Shown in pieces: positions 1-8,056 of a DNA stretch of 18,688 nt. A program made the position numbers and the translations under genes. The DNA is taken from positions 1-18,688 of the forward strand of contig JBBDSH010000088.1 in assembly GCA_040905045.1 (NCBI GenBank), given 5' to 3'. Origin of the DNA: JBBDSH01 sp040905045. Lineage in GTDB: Bacteria; Pseudomonadota; Gammaproteobacteria; Eutrophobiales; Eutrophobiaceae. Each line of letters starts with the position of its first letter. The stretch's first letter is position 1. The notes under the pieces are model-generated. The model saw nothing but the letters and a program-made list of their open reading frames with translations, did no database searches and was not told the origin of the DNA.

Positions 1-133
1 GGCCAACGAGCCGGGGGCCGGGACGGGCTCTGCGGTCGACGGTTCCATAGAACGATGTCGGGTTACTTATTAACTCCTTAGTAAGAACCTGTTTATGAAT
101 CCTTCCAACACCATGACCCCGTCCTTCCCTTGA
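1..133. other. window-edge intergenic segment, no supported gene
   Basis: This stretch lies downstream of dapC. No complete gene is visible. On the minus strand an ATG at 48-46 opens a frame that runs off the window edge (begins MEPSTAEPVPAPG, Pro/Ala-rich). The good ribosome-binding-like AAGGAG on that strand (about 78-83) is not spaced correctly for this ATG, so I do not call a gene. Nothing recognisable as a terminator for dapC is seen. Confidence 0.4.
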
Positions 134-1327
134 TTACAGCGATTCTACGACATACCGGATGCGTTCCGCCGCCGCCACGCATTCATCCAGGCTTGCTACC
201 AGTGCCACGCGGATGCGCCGGCTGCCGGGATTGATGCCGCCGGCCCGGCGCGACATGAAACTGCCGGGCAGGACCCGGACATTCTGTCGCTCCAGAAGCA
301 GGCGTGTGAACTCCACATCATCCACGGGCGTCTCCGGCCAGAGATAGAATCCCGCTGACGGCCGCTGTACGTTCATGACTGGCGACAGTATATCAAGAAC
401 GGCGTCGAACTTGCGCCGGTATTGCTCGCGATTGTCGCGCACATGCTCCTCATCGTCCCAGGCGACAATGCTGGCTGCCTGCGCATAGGGGGCCATGGAG
501 CAGCCGTGGTAGGTGCGGTAGAGATAAAACTTCTCGATCAGTGCCGCGTCACCGGCGACGAAACCGGAGCGCATGCCGGGCACGTTGGAACGCTTGGACA
601 GGCTGTGGAACACCATGCAGCGCCGGAAGTCGTTGTAACCGCATGCCATCGCCGCCTGCAGCAGACCGGGAGGCGGCGCGCCTTCATCCAGATAGATCTC
701 CGAATAACATTCATCGGCGGCGATGACGAAGTCGTGTTTTTCCGCCAGCTGCAGCAGCGTGCGATACGTATCGATATCAATGACGCTGCCGCAGGGATTG
801 TTGGGCGAGCATAAATACAGCAACTGACAGCGGTCCCAGATGCCGGCATCGATGCCGGAGAAATCCGGGATAAAGCGGTTGTTTTCCAGGCAATTGACGT
901 AATGAATACCGGCGCCGGCGAGAAACGCGGCGCCCTCGTAAATCTGATAAAAGGGGTTGCCGGTGAGCACCAGGGCATCGTCAACCGGATCGATCAGGTA
1001 TTGGGCGAAGGCAAACAGGGCCTCGCGTGTGCCCGTAACGGGAAGTATGTGATCATTACTGTCGATGCCGGCATCCGGTAATGAAAAACGTTGTATGAGC
1101 CAGCGGCGTATGGCCGCGCGCAGCGCCGGCGTTCCGCGGGTGGACGGGTATTTCGACGCGCCGTTGAGATTGTCCCGCAGGCTGTCGAGGATGAACGGCG
1201 GTGTCGGATGCTTGGGTTCGCCGATGGACAGATCGATGGCCGGCATGTCCGCCGGCGTGATCGCGGCCTGGAGCCGGGCCAGTTCCTCGAACGGATAGGG
1301 CTGCAGTTTTTTGAAACCGGGATTCAC
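134..1327 (-). CDS. dapC: N-succinyldiaminopimelate aminotransferase (DapC), PLP class I/II
   Basis: This PLP-dependent aminotransferase of 397 aa is predicted to interconvert N-succinyl-2-amino-6-ketopimelate and N-succinyl-LL-diaminopimelate in the succinylase branch of lysine/peptidoglycan precursor synthesis, in the cytoplasm. Visible fold-type I landmarks are the SIGEPKHPTP start region (about 34-43), SPNNPCG (174-180), the DECYSE segment with the cofactor-binding Asp (205-210), HSLSKRSNVPGMRSGF with the likely Schiff-base Lys245, and the C-terminal RRIRVAL arginine region (370-376). The length matches DapC (about 400 aa). The start codon is GTG (complement of 1325-1327), preceded by a well-placed GGAG. 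The gene is divergent from leuB and has its own likely promoter. The dapC assignment over other class I aminotransferases rests on the SIGEPKHPTP and HSLSKRSNVPG signatures and is strong but not absolute. Confidence 0.9.
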   Translation of the reverse strand: MNPGFKKLQPYPFEELARLQAAITPADMPAIDLSIGEPKHPTPPFILDSLRDNLNGASKYPSTRGTPALRAAIRRWLIQRFSLPDAGIDSNDHILPVTGTREALFAFAQYLIDPVDDALVLTGNPFYQIYEGAAFLAGAGIHYVNCLENNRFIPDFSGIDAGIWDRCQLLYLCSPNNPCGSVIDIDTYRTLLQLAEKHDFVIAADECYSEIYLDEGAPPPGLLQAAMACGYNDFRRCMVFHSLSKRSNVPGMRSGFVAGDAALIEKFYLYRTYHGCSMAPYAQAASIVAWDDEEHVRDNREQYRRKFDAVLDILSPVMNVQRPSAGFYLWPETPVDDVEFTRLLLERQNVRVLPGSFMSRRAGGINPGSRRIRVALVASLDECVAAAERIRYVVESL

Positions 1328-1361
1328 GTTACTCCGCTACAGAAAATAAAAAAGGCCGGGT

Positions 1362-1390
1362 AGTATAGGCAGAGTGCAGCGTTTGACCAA
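1362..1390 (-). promoter_or_regulatory. likely sigma-70 promoter for dapC
   Basis: Read on the minus strand, a -35-like TTGGTC (complement of 1385-1390) and a -10-like TATACT (complement of 1362-1367) are separated by exactly 17 nt. They lie about 35 nt upstream of the dapC GTG start. This is the only convincing pair in the divergent region. Prediction by eye only. Confidence 0.5.
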
Positions 1391-1452
1391 GTTTTCAGGT
1401 ATAAAACGTTGGGCTCATCAGGAGAGTCTGTGGGCGTTATCCTGCTCGCCAT

Positions 1453-1676
1453 GCCTGCCCCGGACTTGTTCCGGGGACCGCTAACCCTATGACAGACAGG
1501 ATTTTTTTTGCATTCGCCGGATGCGAAATCGAATCCGGTTTTCAGGGTTGGTTTTCAAAAGAATCTCGCAAAGCGCGCAAAGTTCGCAAAGAGGTAAAAA
1601 TCCATGAATCCTTTGCGTTCCTGGATCGGAGTCCAGGACAAGGCTTGGCGATCCCCGGAACAAGTCCGGGGCAGGC
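1453..1676. repeat. 25-bp inverted-repeat pair, each arm itself a hairpin
   Basis: The sequence at 1453-1477 is the exact reverse complement of 1652-1676 (25 of 25), with 174 nt between them. Each arm contains CCCCGGA-acaag-TCCGGGG or its complement, so each can form its own 7-bp hairpin. This is typical of REP/BIME-like dispersed intergenic repeats. It could also be the ends of a small non-autonomous element, but no target-site duplication was recognised. Confidence 0.7.
1567..1591 (+). repeat. three tandem CGCAAAG copies, 9-nt period
   Basis: CGCAAAG occurs at 1567-1573, 1576-1582 and 1585-1591 with 2-nt spacers. A related inverted CTTTGCG lies just downstream at about 1611-1617. The set sits inside the 25-bp inverted-repeat pair and probably belongs to the same dispersed intergenic repeat. 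Confidence 0.65.
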
Positions 1677-1810
1677 TTGGCGAGATCCACCATTACCTTT
1701 CCAGGGACCCACAAATTTGCCGAAGAACCAAACATTGATTCTCCTGTGTTATGCTTGCACGCTTTTCTGAGCCGGGCTTGTTTCCGGAAGATCCAAAGAG
1801 GAATCAGGAT

Positions 1811-2884
1811 TTGAGTCGTCAAATACTCGTATTACCGGGCGACGGTGTCGGCCCGGAGATTATGGCGGAAGCGGAGAAAGTACTGCACACTCTGCAGCAG
1901 GGCCACGGCCTGGACGTGGTGCTGGAACACGGCCTCATCGGCGGCGCGGCCGTCGATGCCGAGGGCGTGCCGCTGCCGGATGCGACGCTGGCCGCCGCCA
2001 GGGAGAGCGATGCGGTTCTGTTCGGCGCCATCGGCGGCCCGCAATGGGATAATATCGAGCGTTCGTTGCGACCGGAACGCGGCCTGCTGGCCATTCGTGC
2101 CGGCTTGGGCGCCTTCGCCAATCTGCGCCCGGCCGTGGTTTACCCGGAACTGGTGGCGTCCTCAAGCCTGAAGGCGGACCGGGTCGCCGGGCTGGACATC
2201 ATGATCGTGCGCGAGTTGACCGGCGGCATTTATTTCGGCGAACCGCGCGGCATCGAGGAGCGCGACGGCAGGCGCACCGGTTATAACACCATGGTTTACA
2301 GCGAGGCCGAGATCGAACGCATCGGCCGGGTCGCCTTCGAGGTGGCCATGAAGCGCCGGCGGCGGGTGGTGTCCGTGGACAAGGCCAATGTACTGGAAGT
2401 TTCCGAACTCTGGCGCGAGGTCATGACGGAACTGGCGAAGGAATACCCGGACGTGGAGCTTCACCACATGTATGTGGACAATGCCGCCATGCAACTGGTG
2501 CGGGAACCGAAACAGTTCGATGTCCTGGTCACGGGTAATCTGTTCGGTGATATCCTGTCGGATCTGGCCTCCATGTTGACCGGTTCCATCGGCATGCTGC
2601 CGTCGGCGTCACTGAATGATTCCGGACTGGGGTTGTATGAGCCGGTACACGGTTCGGCGCCGGACATTGCCGGGAGTGGTATCGTCAACCCGTTGGCCAT
2701 GATCCTGTCCCTGGCGATGCTGCTGCGTTATTCGTTGAATGAAGCGTTGCTGGCGGAACGGGTGGAAAGCGCGGTACAGCGTGTTCTGGCGGACGGCCTC
2801 AGGACCGCGGATATACATGTGGAAGGTACGCAAAAGGTCACCACCCCGGAAATGGGGGATGCTGTGGCCGCGCAACTTGAATGA
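1811..2884 (+). CDS. leuB: 3-isopropylmalate dehydrogenase (LeuB)
   Basis: LeuB oxidatively decarboxylates 3-isopropylmalate to 2-oxoisocaproate with NAD in leucine synthesis. The sequence has the N-terminal LPGDGVGPEI, the substrate-binding RELTGGIYFG segment, DKANVLE (190-196), metal-ligand aspartates equivalent to the known D227/D251/D255 set (here 223, 247, 251), and the C-terminal YEPVHGSAPDIAG motif. I chose the TTG at 1811 (357 aa, SRQILVLPGDG). It follows AGAGGAA at 1797-1803 by 7 nt, and the family begins a few residues before the LPGDG motif. An in-frame ATG at 1751 would add a 20-residue tail unlike the family. asd follows 27 nt after the stop, so the two are likely co-transcribed. 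leuC and leuD are not adjacent. Confidence 0.95.
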   Translation: MSRQILVLPGDGVGPEIMAEAEKVLHTLQQGHGLDVVLEHGLIGGAAVDAEGVPLPDATLAAARESDAVLFGAIGGPQWDNIERSLRPERGLLAIRAGLGAFANLRPAVVYPELVASSSLKADRVAGLDIMIVRELTGGIYFGEPRGIEERDGRRTGYNTMVYSEAEIERIGRVAFEVAMKRRRRVVSVDKANVLEVSELWREVMTELAKEYPDVELHHMYVDNAAMQLVREPKQFDVLVTGNLFGDILSDLASMLTGSIGMLPSASLNDSGLGLYEPVHGSAPDIAGSGIVNPLAMILSLAMLLRYSLNEALLAERVESAVQRVLADGLRTADIHVEGTQKVTTPEMGDAVAAQLE

Positions 2885-2911
2885 CTCTAAATCGAGATAT
2901 CCGGAGAAATC

Positions 2912-3934
2912 ATGAGCAGGAAGTTTAATATTGCCGTTGTCGGCGCTACCGGCGCCGTCGGCGAAGTCATGTTGTCGATACTGGCCGAGCGGGGCTTCCC
3001 GGTCGGCGATGTCCATGCTGTTGCCAGCAGCCGTTCCGCGGGCAATGCCGTCAAATTCGGCAGCGGTGAACTGGTGGTCGAGGATCTGGAGAAATTCGAT
3101 TTCTCGGACATTCAGATCGGCCTGTTCTCGCCGGGTTCTTCCGTGTCGAAGGTTTATGCACCCCAGGCGGCTGCCGCCGGTGCCGTGGTGATCGATAATA
3201 CCTCGCAATTTCGTTACGACGATGATGTGCCTCTGGTCGTGCCGGAAGTGAATCCACATGCCATTGCCGGTTACAAGACCCGCGGTATCCTCGCCAATCC
3301 CAATTGTTCCACCATCCAGATGGTGGTGGCCCTGAAACCCATCCACGACGCTGTCGGCATCGAGCGCATCAACGTCTGTACCTATCAGGCGGTTTCCGGG
3401 ACCGGCAAGGAAGCCGTGGAAGAATTGCGCAAGCAGACCGCGGCATCGTTACTGGGCCAGGAATCGAAGTACGAGGTCTATCCGAAACCGATTGCCTTCA
3501 ACGCTTTGCCGCACATCGACGATTTCCAGGAAAACGGTTACACCAAGGAAGAGATGAAGATGGTCTGGGAGACGCGCAAGATACTGGAGGATGATTCCAT
3601 TCAGGTGAATCCCACCGCGGTGCGTGTACCGGTATTTTACGGCCATTCCGAGGCGGTCCATATCGAGACCAAAAAGAAACTCAGCGCCGGCGAGGCACGG
3701 GAACTGCTGGCCGGTATGGCAGGGGTGGAAGTCCTGGATCGGCACGAGAACGGCGGCTACCCCACCGCCGTGACCGAGGGCGAGGGCCGGGATCCGGTCT
3801 ACGTGGGACGCATCCGGGAAGATATTTCCCATCCCCGCGGCCTGAACCTCTGGGTAGTGTCGGATAATGTCCGCAAGGGAGCGGCATTAAATAGTGTTCA
3901 AATCGCTGAAATTTTGGTAAAAGACTATTTATAA
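2912..3934 (+). CDS. asd: aspartate-semialdehyde dehydrogenase (Asd)
   Basis: Asd reduces beta-aspartyl phosphate to aspartate semialdehyde using NADPH, the branch point to lysine/diaminopimelate, threonine and methionine. The 340-aa protein has the NADP-binding GATGAVG (11-17), the catalytic Cys132 in NPNCSTIQMV, the YQAVSGTG segment with its conserved Gln159, and RVPVFYGHSE with the substrate Arg238 and catalytic His245. Because the Cys is present it is a true Asd and not a USG-1 homologue, which lacks it. Length fits the short (about 337-340 aa) Asd type. GGAGAA precedes the ATG at normal spacing. It shares the diaminopimelate theme with dapC across the intergenic region. In Pseudomonas a usg-like gene follows asd. 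Here a FimV-N-domain gene occupies that place. Confidence 0.95.
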   Translation: MSRKFNIAVVGATGAVGEVMLSILAERGFPVGDVHAVASSRSAGNAVKFGSGELVVEDLEKFDFSDIQIGLFSPGSSVSKVYAPQAAAAGAVVIDNTSQFRYDDDVPLVVPEVNPHAIAGYKTRGILANPNCSTIQMVVALKPIHDAVGIERINVCTYQAVSGTGKEAVEELRKQTAASLLGQESKYEVYPKPIAFNALPHIDDFQENGYTKEEMKMVWETRKILEDDSIQVNPTAVRVPVFYGHSEAVHIETKKKLSAGEARELLAGMAGVEVLDRHENGGYPTAVTEGEGRDPVYVGRIREDISHPRGLNLWVVSDNVRKGAALNSVQIAEILVKDYL

Positions 3935-4131
3935 ACTATAGTTAAAGGGTAATTATAAAGCAGCTTCGCAGGTTTTATGTCGTTAGTTCCGGTTTTGAAA
4001 CCGGATCAGCGGGCCGGTAGTGACGTTGGCAGCCGGGGTGTATGAATGTGACAAACCGGAGCGGGGATGCGTGATCCAGTCATAACATATTGCCCTGCAA
4101 GCATTTTTCAGAGAATATCCACAGGTAACCA
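3935..4131. other. intergenic region between asd and the small FimV-like gene
   Basis: This 197-nt non-coding stretch contains the 8-bp palindrome TCCGGTTT-tg-AAACCGGA at 3988-4005, with no T-tract behind it. No good promoter pair was found, though the small gene or fimV would be expected to have one here or at 4530-4559. Confidence 0.4.
3988..4005. repeat. 8-bp palindrome downstream of asd
   Basis: TCCGGTTT and AAACCGGA flank a 2-nt centre, giving an 18-nt palindrome. It could be a weak terminator hairpin (without U-tract) or a dimeric-regulator site. Neither is proven by the sequence. Confidence 0.45.
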
Positions 4132-4506
4132 ATGAAAGTAAATGCGCTGAAATGGCTTGTAATCTTCGCTTTTTGGTGTCCGGCGTCAGCAGTGTATGCC
4201 CTGGCGCTCTCGGATATCGAGCTTCATTCCCACCTGAACCGGCCTTTGGATGCCCGGATAGGTCTGACCGGGATAGAGGAAGCGGACCTGGACGGCCTCA
4301 ATATCCGCATCCATCAGCATCGCGACGATAATTTTCAGCGCACTACTTCACTCAGGCATGAAATCGGGCAGGACGGCAATGGCTGGCATATACGGGTTTT
4401 TACCAGGGACGCGGTTAAAGAGCCGATTTTGACCTTTACACTGGAAGTGACATGGCCGCAGGGCAGTTATTCGCGCGAATATTCATTACTCATAGACCCA
4501 CAGTAG
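4132..4506 (+). CDS. small exported protein resembling the FimV/HubP N-terminal domain only
   Basis: The 124-aa product has a signal peptide (basic MKVNALKWLV start, hydrophobic core to about residue 20, likely cleavage near Ala24). A mature part follows that parallels the FimV N-terminal domain: LALSDIELHSHLNRPLDARIGL compares with LGLGKIELNSGLNQPFDARIEL, and the ends YSREYSLLIDP and FREYTVLLDP match too. It stops just after that domain and lacks the LysM, coiled-coil, transmembrane and cytoplasmic parts. It ends 106 nt before fimV. AGGTAA precedes the ATG at good spacing. The role is unknown. It may be a periplasmic protein interacting with FimV partners. The order fits a tandem duplication of the fimV 5' end. 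Codon use and composition resemble neighbours, with no frameshift seen. Confidence 0.8.
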   Translation: MKVNALKWLVIFAFWCPASAVYALALSDIELHSHLNRPLDARIGLTGIEEADLDGLNIRIHQHRDDNFQRTTSLRHEIGQDGNGWHIRVFTRDAVKEPILTFTLEVTWPQGSYSREYSLLIDPQ

Positions 4507-4529
4507 TCTGGTGCTCCGTCAAGGTGATA

Positions 4530-4559
4530 TTGTCATATTCAGTCGGTCCAACGTTTTAT
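4530..4559 (+). promoter_or_regulatory. candidate promoter upstream of fimV (weak)
   Basis: TTGTCA at 4530-4535 is followed, after an 18-nt spacer, by the -10-like TTTTAT at 4554-4559. It lies in the 106-nt gap between the small FimV-like gene and fimV, which is the only non-coding space able to hold a fimV promoter. The match is modest. Confidence 0.3.
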
Positions 4560-4612
4560 CAAAGGCAGTGTGGGCCCTCTGCCGAGAAGCATTCGGGGGA
4601 TAACGAAAAAGA

Positions 4613-7600
4613 ATGATGCGGAAAATTGTAACTATCTTCCTGCTGACGGCCATCCCCGGACTGGTCGCGGCACTGGGTCTGGGAAAAATCGAACTCAACT
4701 CCGGCCTGAATCAGCCGTTTGATGCCCGTATTGAACTGTTGTCGCCGACCGCGGATGAGATCCAGAGCCTCAAGGTGGGCCTTGCGGACAGCGATGCCTT
4801 CCGCCGCGCGGGTATTGATCGGCCGTTCCTGCTGAGCAAGCTGAAATTCGAGATCGAAGTCACCGACAGCGGCGCGGATTATATTCATGTTACCAGCGAT
4901 GATCCCGTACGCGAGCCCTTCCTGAATTTCCTGCTGGAGGCGAACTGGAGCAGCGGCCGGTTGTTTCGCGAATACACCGTGTTGCTGGATCCCCCCATGT
5001 ACGATCCCAATGCCGGCCGGATGGCGCCACAACAGCCGGCAGCGGATACCGGCAGGGCGACCGAATCGGCCGAGCCGCAACCGGTTCGTGAAGAACCGCG
5101 CCGGGCCGAACCGGCCGCAACGACACCGTCTGCGGCTCCGCGGGATTACAGCGGCGGCGATTACGGCCCCACGGTTTCAAACGACACCCTCTGGTCCATC
5201 GCCAGTGCCGTGCGTCCGGACGATGTCAGTATCCAGCAGATGATGCTGGCCCTGTTGCGGGCCAACCCCGAGGCTTTCATCGACAACAATGTGAACGGCC
5301 TCAGGCGCGGCCATGTCCTGCGCATGCCGGATGAGTCGGAGATCAACCGCCTGAACCGGAACGAGGCCATGGCCGAAGTGCGCTCCCAATACGCCATGTG
5401 GGATGAGGCACGGGGAATAATGGCCGATCGCGCCACAGAACGGCCCGTGGGCACACCGGACACCGGCGCGGGCACGGAGACAACCACCACCGGAACCGAT
5501 GAATCGGAATTGCGCCTGAGAACGCCGGAAGGAGGCACCGGTGCCGGCCAAACGGATGTCGCTGGTGCGGAACTGCGTAATGAGCTGGCCATGGCCAACG
5601 AACAACTGGAGTCCCTGTCTTCCGAAAACCGGGAGTTGCAGGATCGTCTGTCCGAAGCGGAAACCATAATCGAGGATCTGCAGCGGCTGATCGCCCTCAA
5701 GGACGATGAGCTGGCGACTTTGCAGCAGCAACTGGCCGCCGGTGAGGAGCAGGCCGAAACAGCCGCCCCTGAAGAAGACATGACGGCGGAAACGGAAGCG
5801 GACATGGAAGATGAAGCCATGCCGGAAGAGGGGGCCGCGGCTGAACCCGCTCCGGAGATGGAGGAAGAACCGGTTCCGGCGCCCGCCGGCATTATTGAAA
5901 CGGCCCGCCGCGCGGTCATGGATAATCTCATGATCCTCGCCGCTGCTGTCGGTCTGGTGGTACTGGCCATTCTTGCGCTGGTCATGATACGCCGTCGTTC
6001 CGCCGAAAAACCGGAGTCCGACGAGGCTTCCGCCCTGGCGGGCGGATACCCGGATTTTGACGAATCCGCCGACTCGGAAGCGGCGACGGAAGTGCCGGCC
6101 GGTTCGGAAGATGAAACCGATTTTGGCGTCGTGGACACAGCCGACGCCGGGGAAGATATGGATCTTGATGCCACGGCCGAGGAAACCGTGATTGCCACGG
6201 CCGGCGAGGAAGAGGCCGCGGAAACCGAAGCGCCGGCGGCTGAGAAACCGGAACCTGATGATGAAGAAGAGGAAGAGGATCCCCTCGCCGAGGTCAATGT
6301 ATTCCTCGCCTATGAGCATTTTGAACAGGCCGAGGAATTTGTCCGGGATGCCATTAACGAGCAGCCGGACAACCTGGATTACCACAGCAAGTTACTGGAA
6401 GTGTTCTATGCCTCCGGCGACAAGGCCAAGTATGAAGAAGAAGCGCGCGTTCTCCATGACCTGGTGAACGGGGAAGGCGAATACTGGGACATGGCATTGG
6501 CCATGTGGCAGGAAATGTCCCCCAACCGGGCATTGTTCGAGGAACCCGCCGAGGGGGAAGAGGATTCGCGCGCCGATACCACCGGCGGCGGTATCGTCGA
6601 TTTGACCTCGGACGTGTCCGGTGGTGATTCGGATGCCGGCCTGGATTTTGATCTGGGCATGGAGGAAGAGTCCGCGGAAGAACCTTCCTCTTCCGCGGAG
6701 GACGACGAGGAAGTACTGGACATCACCGCCGGTGAGAAAGAGGATGACTCGCTGGGGCAGACTGTATCGGAAAGCGGTGGTGATGAAGATATTCTTGATG
6801 TGACCGCCGCCGTCGGGCTGGATACTGATGATGACGAGGAATCCGCCGGGGACGAAGATGATTACTTCGATATCGGCGGCGAAGAGTCAACGGCCGGCAA
6901 GGAGGATGACCTTCTTGACGTTTCCGCCGGCGGCAGCGGCGAAGACCTGCTGGATGTGACCGCTTCTTCCGATATGGAGAACGACGAGGTCGAGGAAGAT
7001 CTGCTGGATGTGACATCGGCAACCAGTGCCGGCGCCGACAGCGACGAACTCCTGGGGCTGGATACGGAATCGGAATCCGCCGGCGGAAGTGAACAGTCCA
7101 CAGACGATGACAATACACTGGACTTTGATATTGGCGGCATGGAACCAAACACCGCTGAAGGATCCGGAGAACAGGCGGAAGAAACGAAGGACGAAGACGA
7201 CAATTCCTTCGATTTTGATATGGACATGGGTGATTCGGACAGCGGCGGTGACGAAGAAGATAAATCCATTGGTGAGTCCGGTTCCGGCAGCGGTAATGTC
7301 ATCGATTTTGACAGTGTCTCCGGCGGTGACGAAGAAGACAGCGGCCTGGATCTGGAATCGGGTGACACAGGAGCTGCCGGTGGCGAACCGGATTTGAGTC
7401 TCGACGACGATAACGACCAGGAATTCAGTCTCAGCCTGGATGATGATGACGATCAGGGCGGCGGTCTGTCACTGGATATGGAAGAGGGTGATGATACCTC
7501 CGCCTCCGGCGGGGAGCAGGGTGACGACCAGGGCCTGGATCTGGATTTCACCCTGGACGGTGAGGAGAAAGACGAGCAAACGGTAGGTGGTGATGAGGAT

Positions 7601-7972
7601 ACCGGGCTGTCCCTGGATATTTCATCGGAGGAAGATGAATCCTCTTCCGGTGAAATACCCGAAATCGATATGGAAAGCACGGTTGAAATACCCAAGCAGA
7701 ACGGCGATAAGGAAGACACCATTGAAATGACTTCGCTGGAAATGGATGAAGATGACGAGGATGATGAAGATTCCACGGTCTTCGTGCCGCGCTCCTCGGA
7801 TACCGATGCACAGTCCGGAGATGATGAAATCGCCACCCGCCTGGATCTGGCCAAGGCCTATGTGGAACTGGGTGACAAGGACAGCGCCAAACCTATCCTG
7901 GAGGATGTCATCGCCGAGGGTAATGACGACCAGCGCCGGCAGGCGCAGGAGATGATGGACCAGTTGTCCTGA
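4613..7972 (+). CDS. fimV: FimV/HubP-family polar landmark protein
   Basis: A large (1119 aa), very acidic inner-membrane protein. FimV/HubP proteins mark the cell pole and support type IV pili and twitching, and in some species the placement of flagella and chemotaxis proteins. Order of parts: signal peptide (1-about 20), FimV N-terminal domain (21-127), Pro/Ala linker (about 136-180), LysM-like peptidoglycan-binding domain (about 184-238; DTLWSIASAVRPD...RRGHVLRMP), coiled coil (about 317-380), single transmembrane helix (437-459), and a long acidic cytoplasmic part with a TPR-like segment (563-617). That part also holds five LLDVT-type acidic repeats (about 701-801), LDFD/LSLD acidic repeats (about 835-1003), and the C-terminal FimV TPR motif (1071-1119). 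Two overlapping starts exist (4613 and 4616). GGGGGA lies upstream at a longish spacing. Confidence 0.93.
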   Translation: MMRKIVTIFLLTAIPGLVAALGLGKIELNSGLNQPFDARIELLSPTADEIQSLKVGLADSDAFRRAGIDRPFLLSKLKFEIEVTDSGADYIHVTSDDPVREPFLNFLLEANWSSGRLFREYTVLLDPPMYDPNAGRMAPQQPAADTGRATESAEPQPVREEPRRAEPAATTPSAAPRDYSGGDYGPTVSNDTLWSIASAVRPDDVSIQQMMLALLRANPEAFIDNNVNGLRRGHVLRMPDESEINRLNRNEAMAEVRSQYAMWDEARGIMADRATERPVGTPDTGAGTETTTTGTDESELRLRTPEGGTGAGQTDVAGAELRNELAMANEQLESLSSENRELQDRLSEAETIIEDLQRLIALKDDELATLQQQLAAGEEQAETAAPEEDMTAETEADMEDEAMPEEGAAAEPAPEMEEEPVPAPAGIIETARRAVMDNLMILAAAVGLVVLAILALVMIRRRSAEKPESDEASALAGGYPDFDESADSEAATEVPAGSEDETDFGVVDTADAGEDMDLDATAEETVIATAGEEEAAETEAPAAEKPEPDDEEEEEDPLAEVNVFLAYEHFEQAEEFVRDAINEQPDNLDYHSKLLEVFYASGDKAKYEEEARVLHDLVNGEGEYWDMALAMWQEMSPNRALFEEPAEGEEDSRADTTGGGIVDLTSDVSGGDSDAGLDFDLGMEEESAEEPSSSAEDDEEVLDITAGEKEDDSLGQTVSESGGDEDILDVTAAVGLDTDDDEESAGDEDDYFDIGGEESTAGKEDDLLDVSAGGSGEDLLDVTASSDMENDEVEEDLLDVTSATSAGADSDELLGLDTESESAGGSEQSTDDDNTLDFDIGGMEPNTAEGSGEQAEETKDEDDNSFDFDMDMGDSDSGGDEEDKSIGESGSGSGNVIDFDSVSGGDEEDSGLDLESGDTGAAGGEPDLSLDDDNDQEFSLSLDDDDDQGGGLSLDMEEGDDTSASGGEQGDDQGLDLDFTLDGEEKDEQTVGGDEDTGLSLDISSEEDESSSGEIPEIDMESTVEIPKQNGDKEDTIEMTSLEMDEDDEDDEDSTVFVPRSSDTDAQSGDDEIATRLDLAKAYVELGDKDSAKPILEDVIAEGNDDQRRQAQEMMDQLS
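6713..7024 (+). repeat. coding repeats: acidic LLDVT motifs within FimV
   Basis: In FimV residues about 701-804, five copies of the pattern Asp/Glu-(V/I/L)-L-D-(I/V)-(T/S)-A occur with irregular spacing: VLDITA, ILDVTA, LLDVSA, LLDVTA and LLDVTS. They form part of the disordered cytoplasmic tail. Downstream a second, looser set with LDFD, FDFD, LDLE, LSLD and FSLS units runs to about residue 1003. They are likely short linear interaction motifs or charged spacers. Confidence 0.7.
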
Positions 7973-8056
7973 ACTTTTCCCGGTGTCAGCCGCGTCCTGG
8001 AGGGCCCGGCCTCCCGACGTCATGCATTCATCTGATCTCACAATGAACGCCCGGGC

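Larger units (their letters stand above)
1328..1810. other. divergent intergenic region between dapC and leuB, repeat-bearing
   Basis: This 483-nt stretch has no supported gene. It holds the dapC promoter, a pair of perfect 25-nt inverted repeats (1453-1477 and 1652-1676), three 9-nt-spaced copies of CGCAAAG (1567-1591) and a TCCTGGA/TCCAGGA hairpin (1619-1638). The 93-codon plus-strand frame at 1489-1770 runs straight through the repeats and looks spurious. leuC and leuD, often found just upstream of leuB, are absent. I found no convincing promoter for leuB. Confidence 0.6.

Noticed and set aside
1..48. ATG on the minus strand opening a frame to the window edge
   Set aside because: No properly spaced ribosome site and only 16 visible codons, so it cannot be judged.
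1489..1770. 93-codon plus-strand frame between dapC and leuB
   Set aside because: It runs through the inverted repeats and the CGCAAAG units, with no Shine-Dalgarno and no family resemblance.
5161..6385. Long minus-strand frames (378 and 402 codons) opposite fimV
   Set aside because: They mirror the Glu/Asp- and Ala-rich codons of fimV, which yield Ser/Arg/Gly-rich shadow proteins with no recognisable motifs, and fimV is well supported on the other strand.
8043..8045. ATG at 8043 as a truA start
   Set aside because: It is out of frame with the truA motifs; the ATG at 8057 leads directly into the conserved N-terminus.
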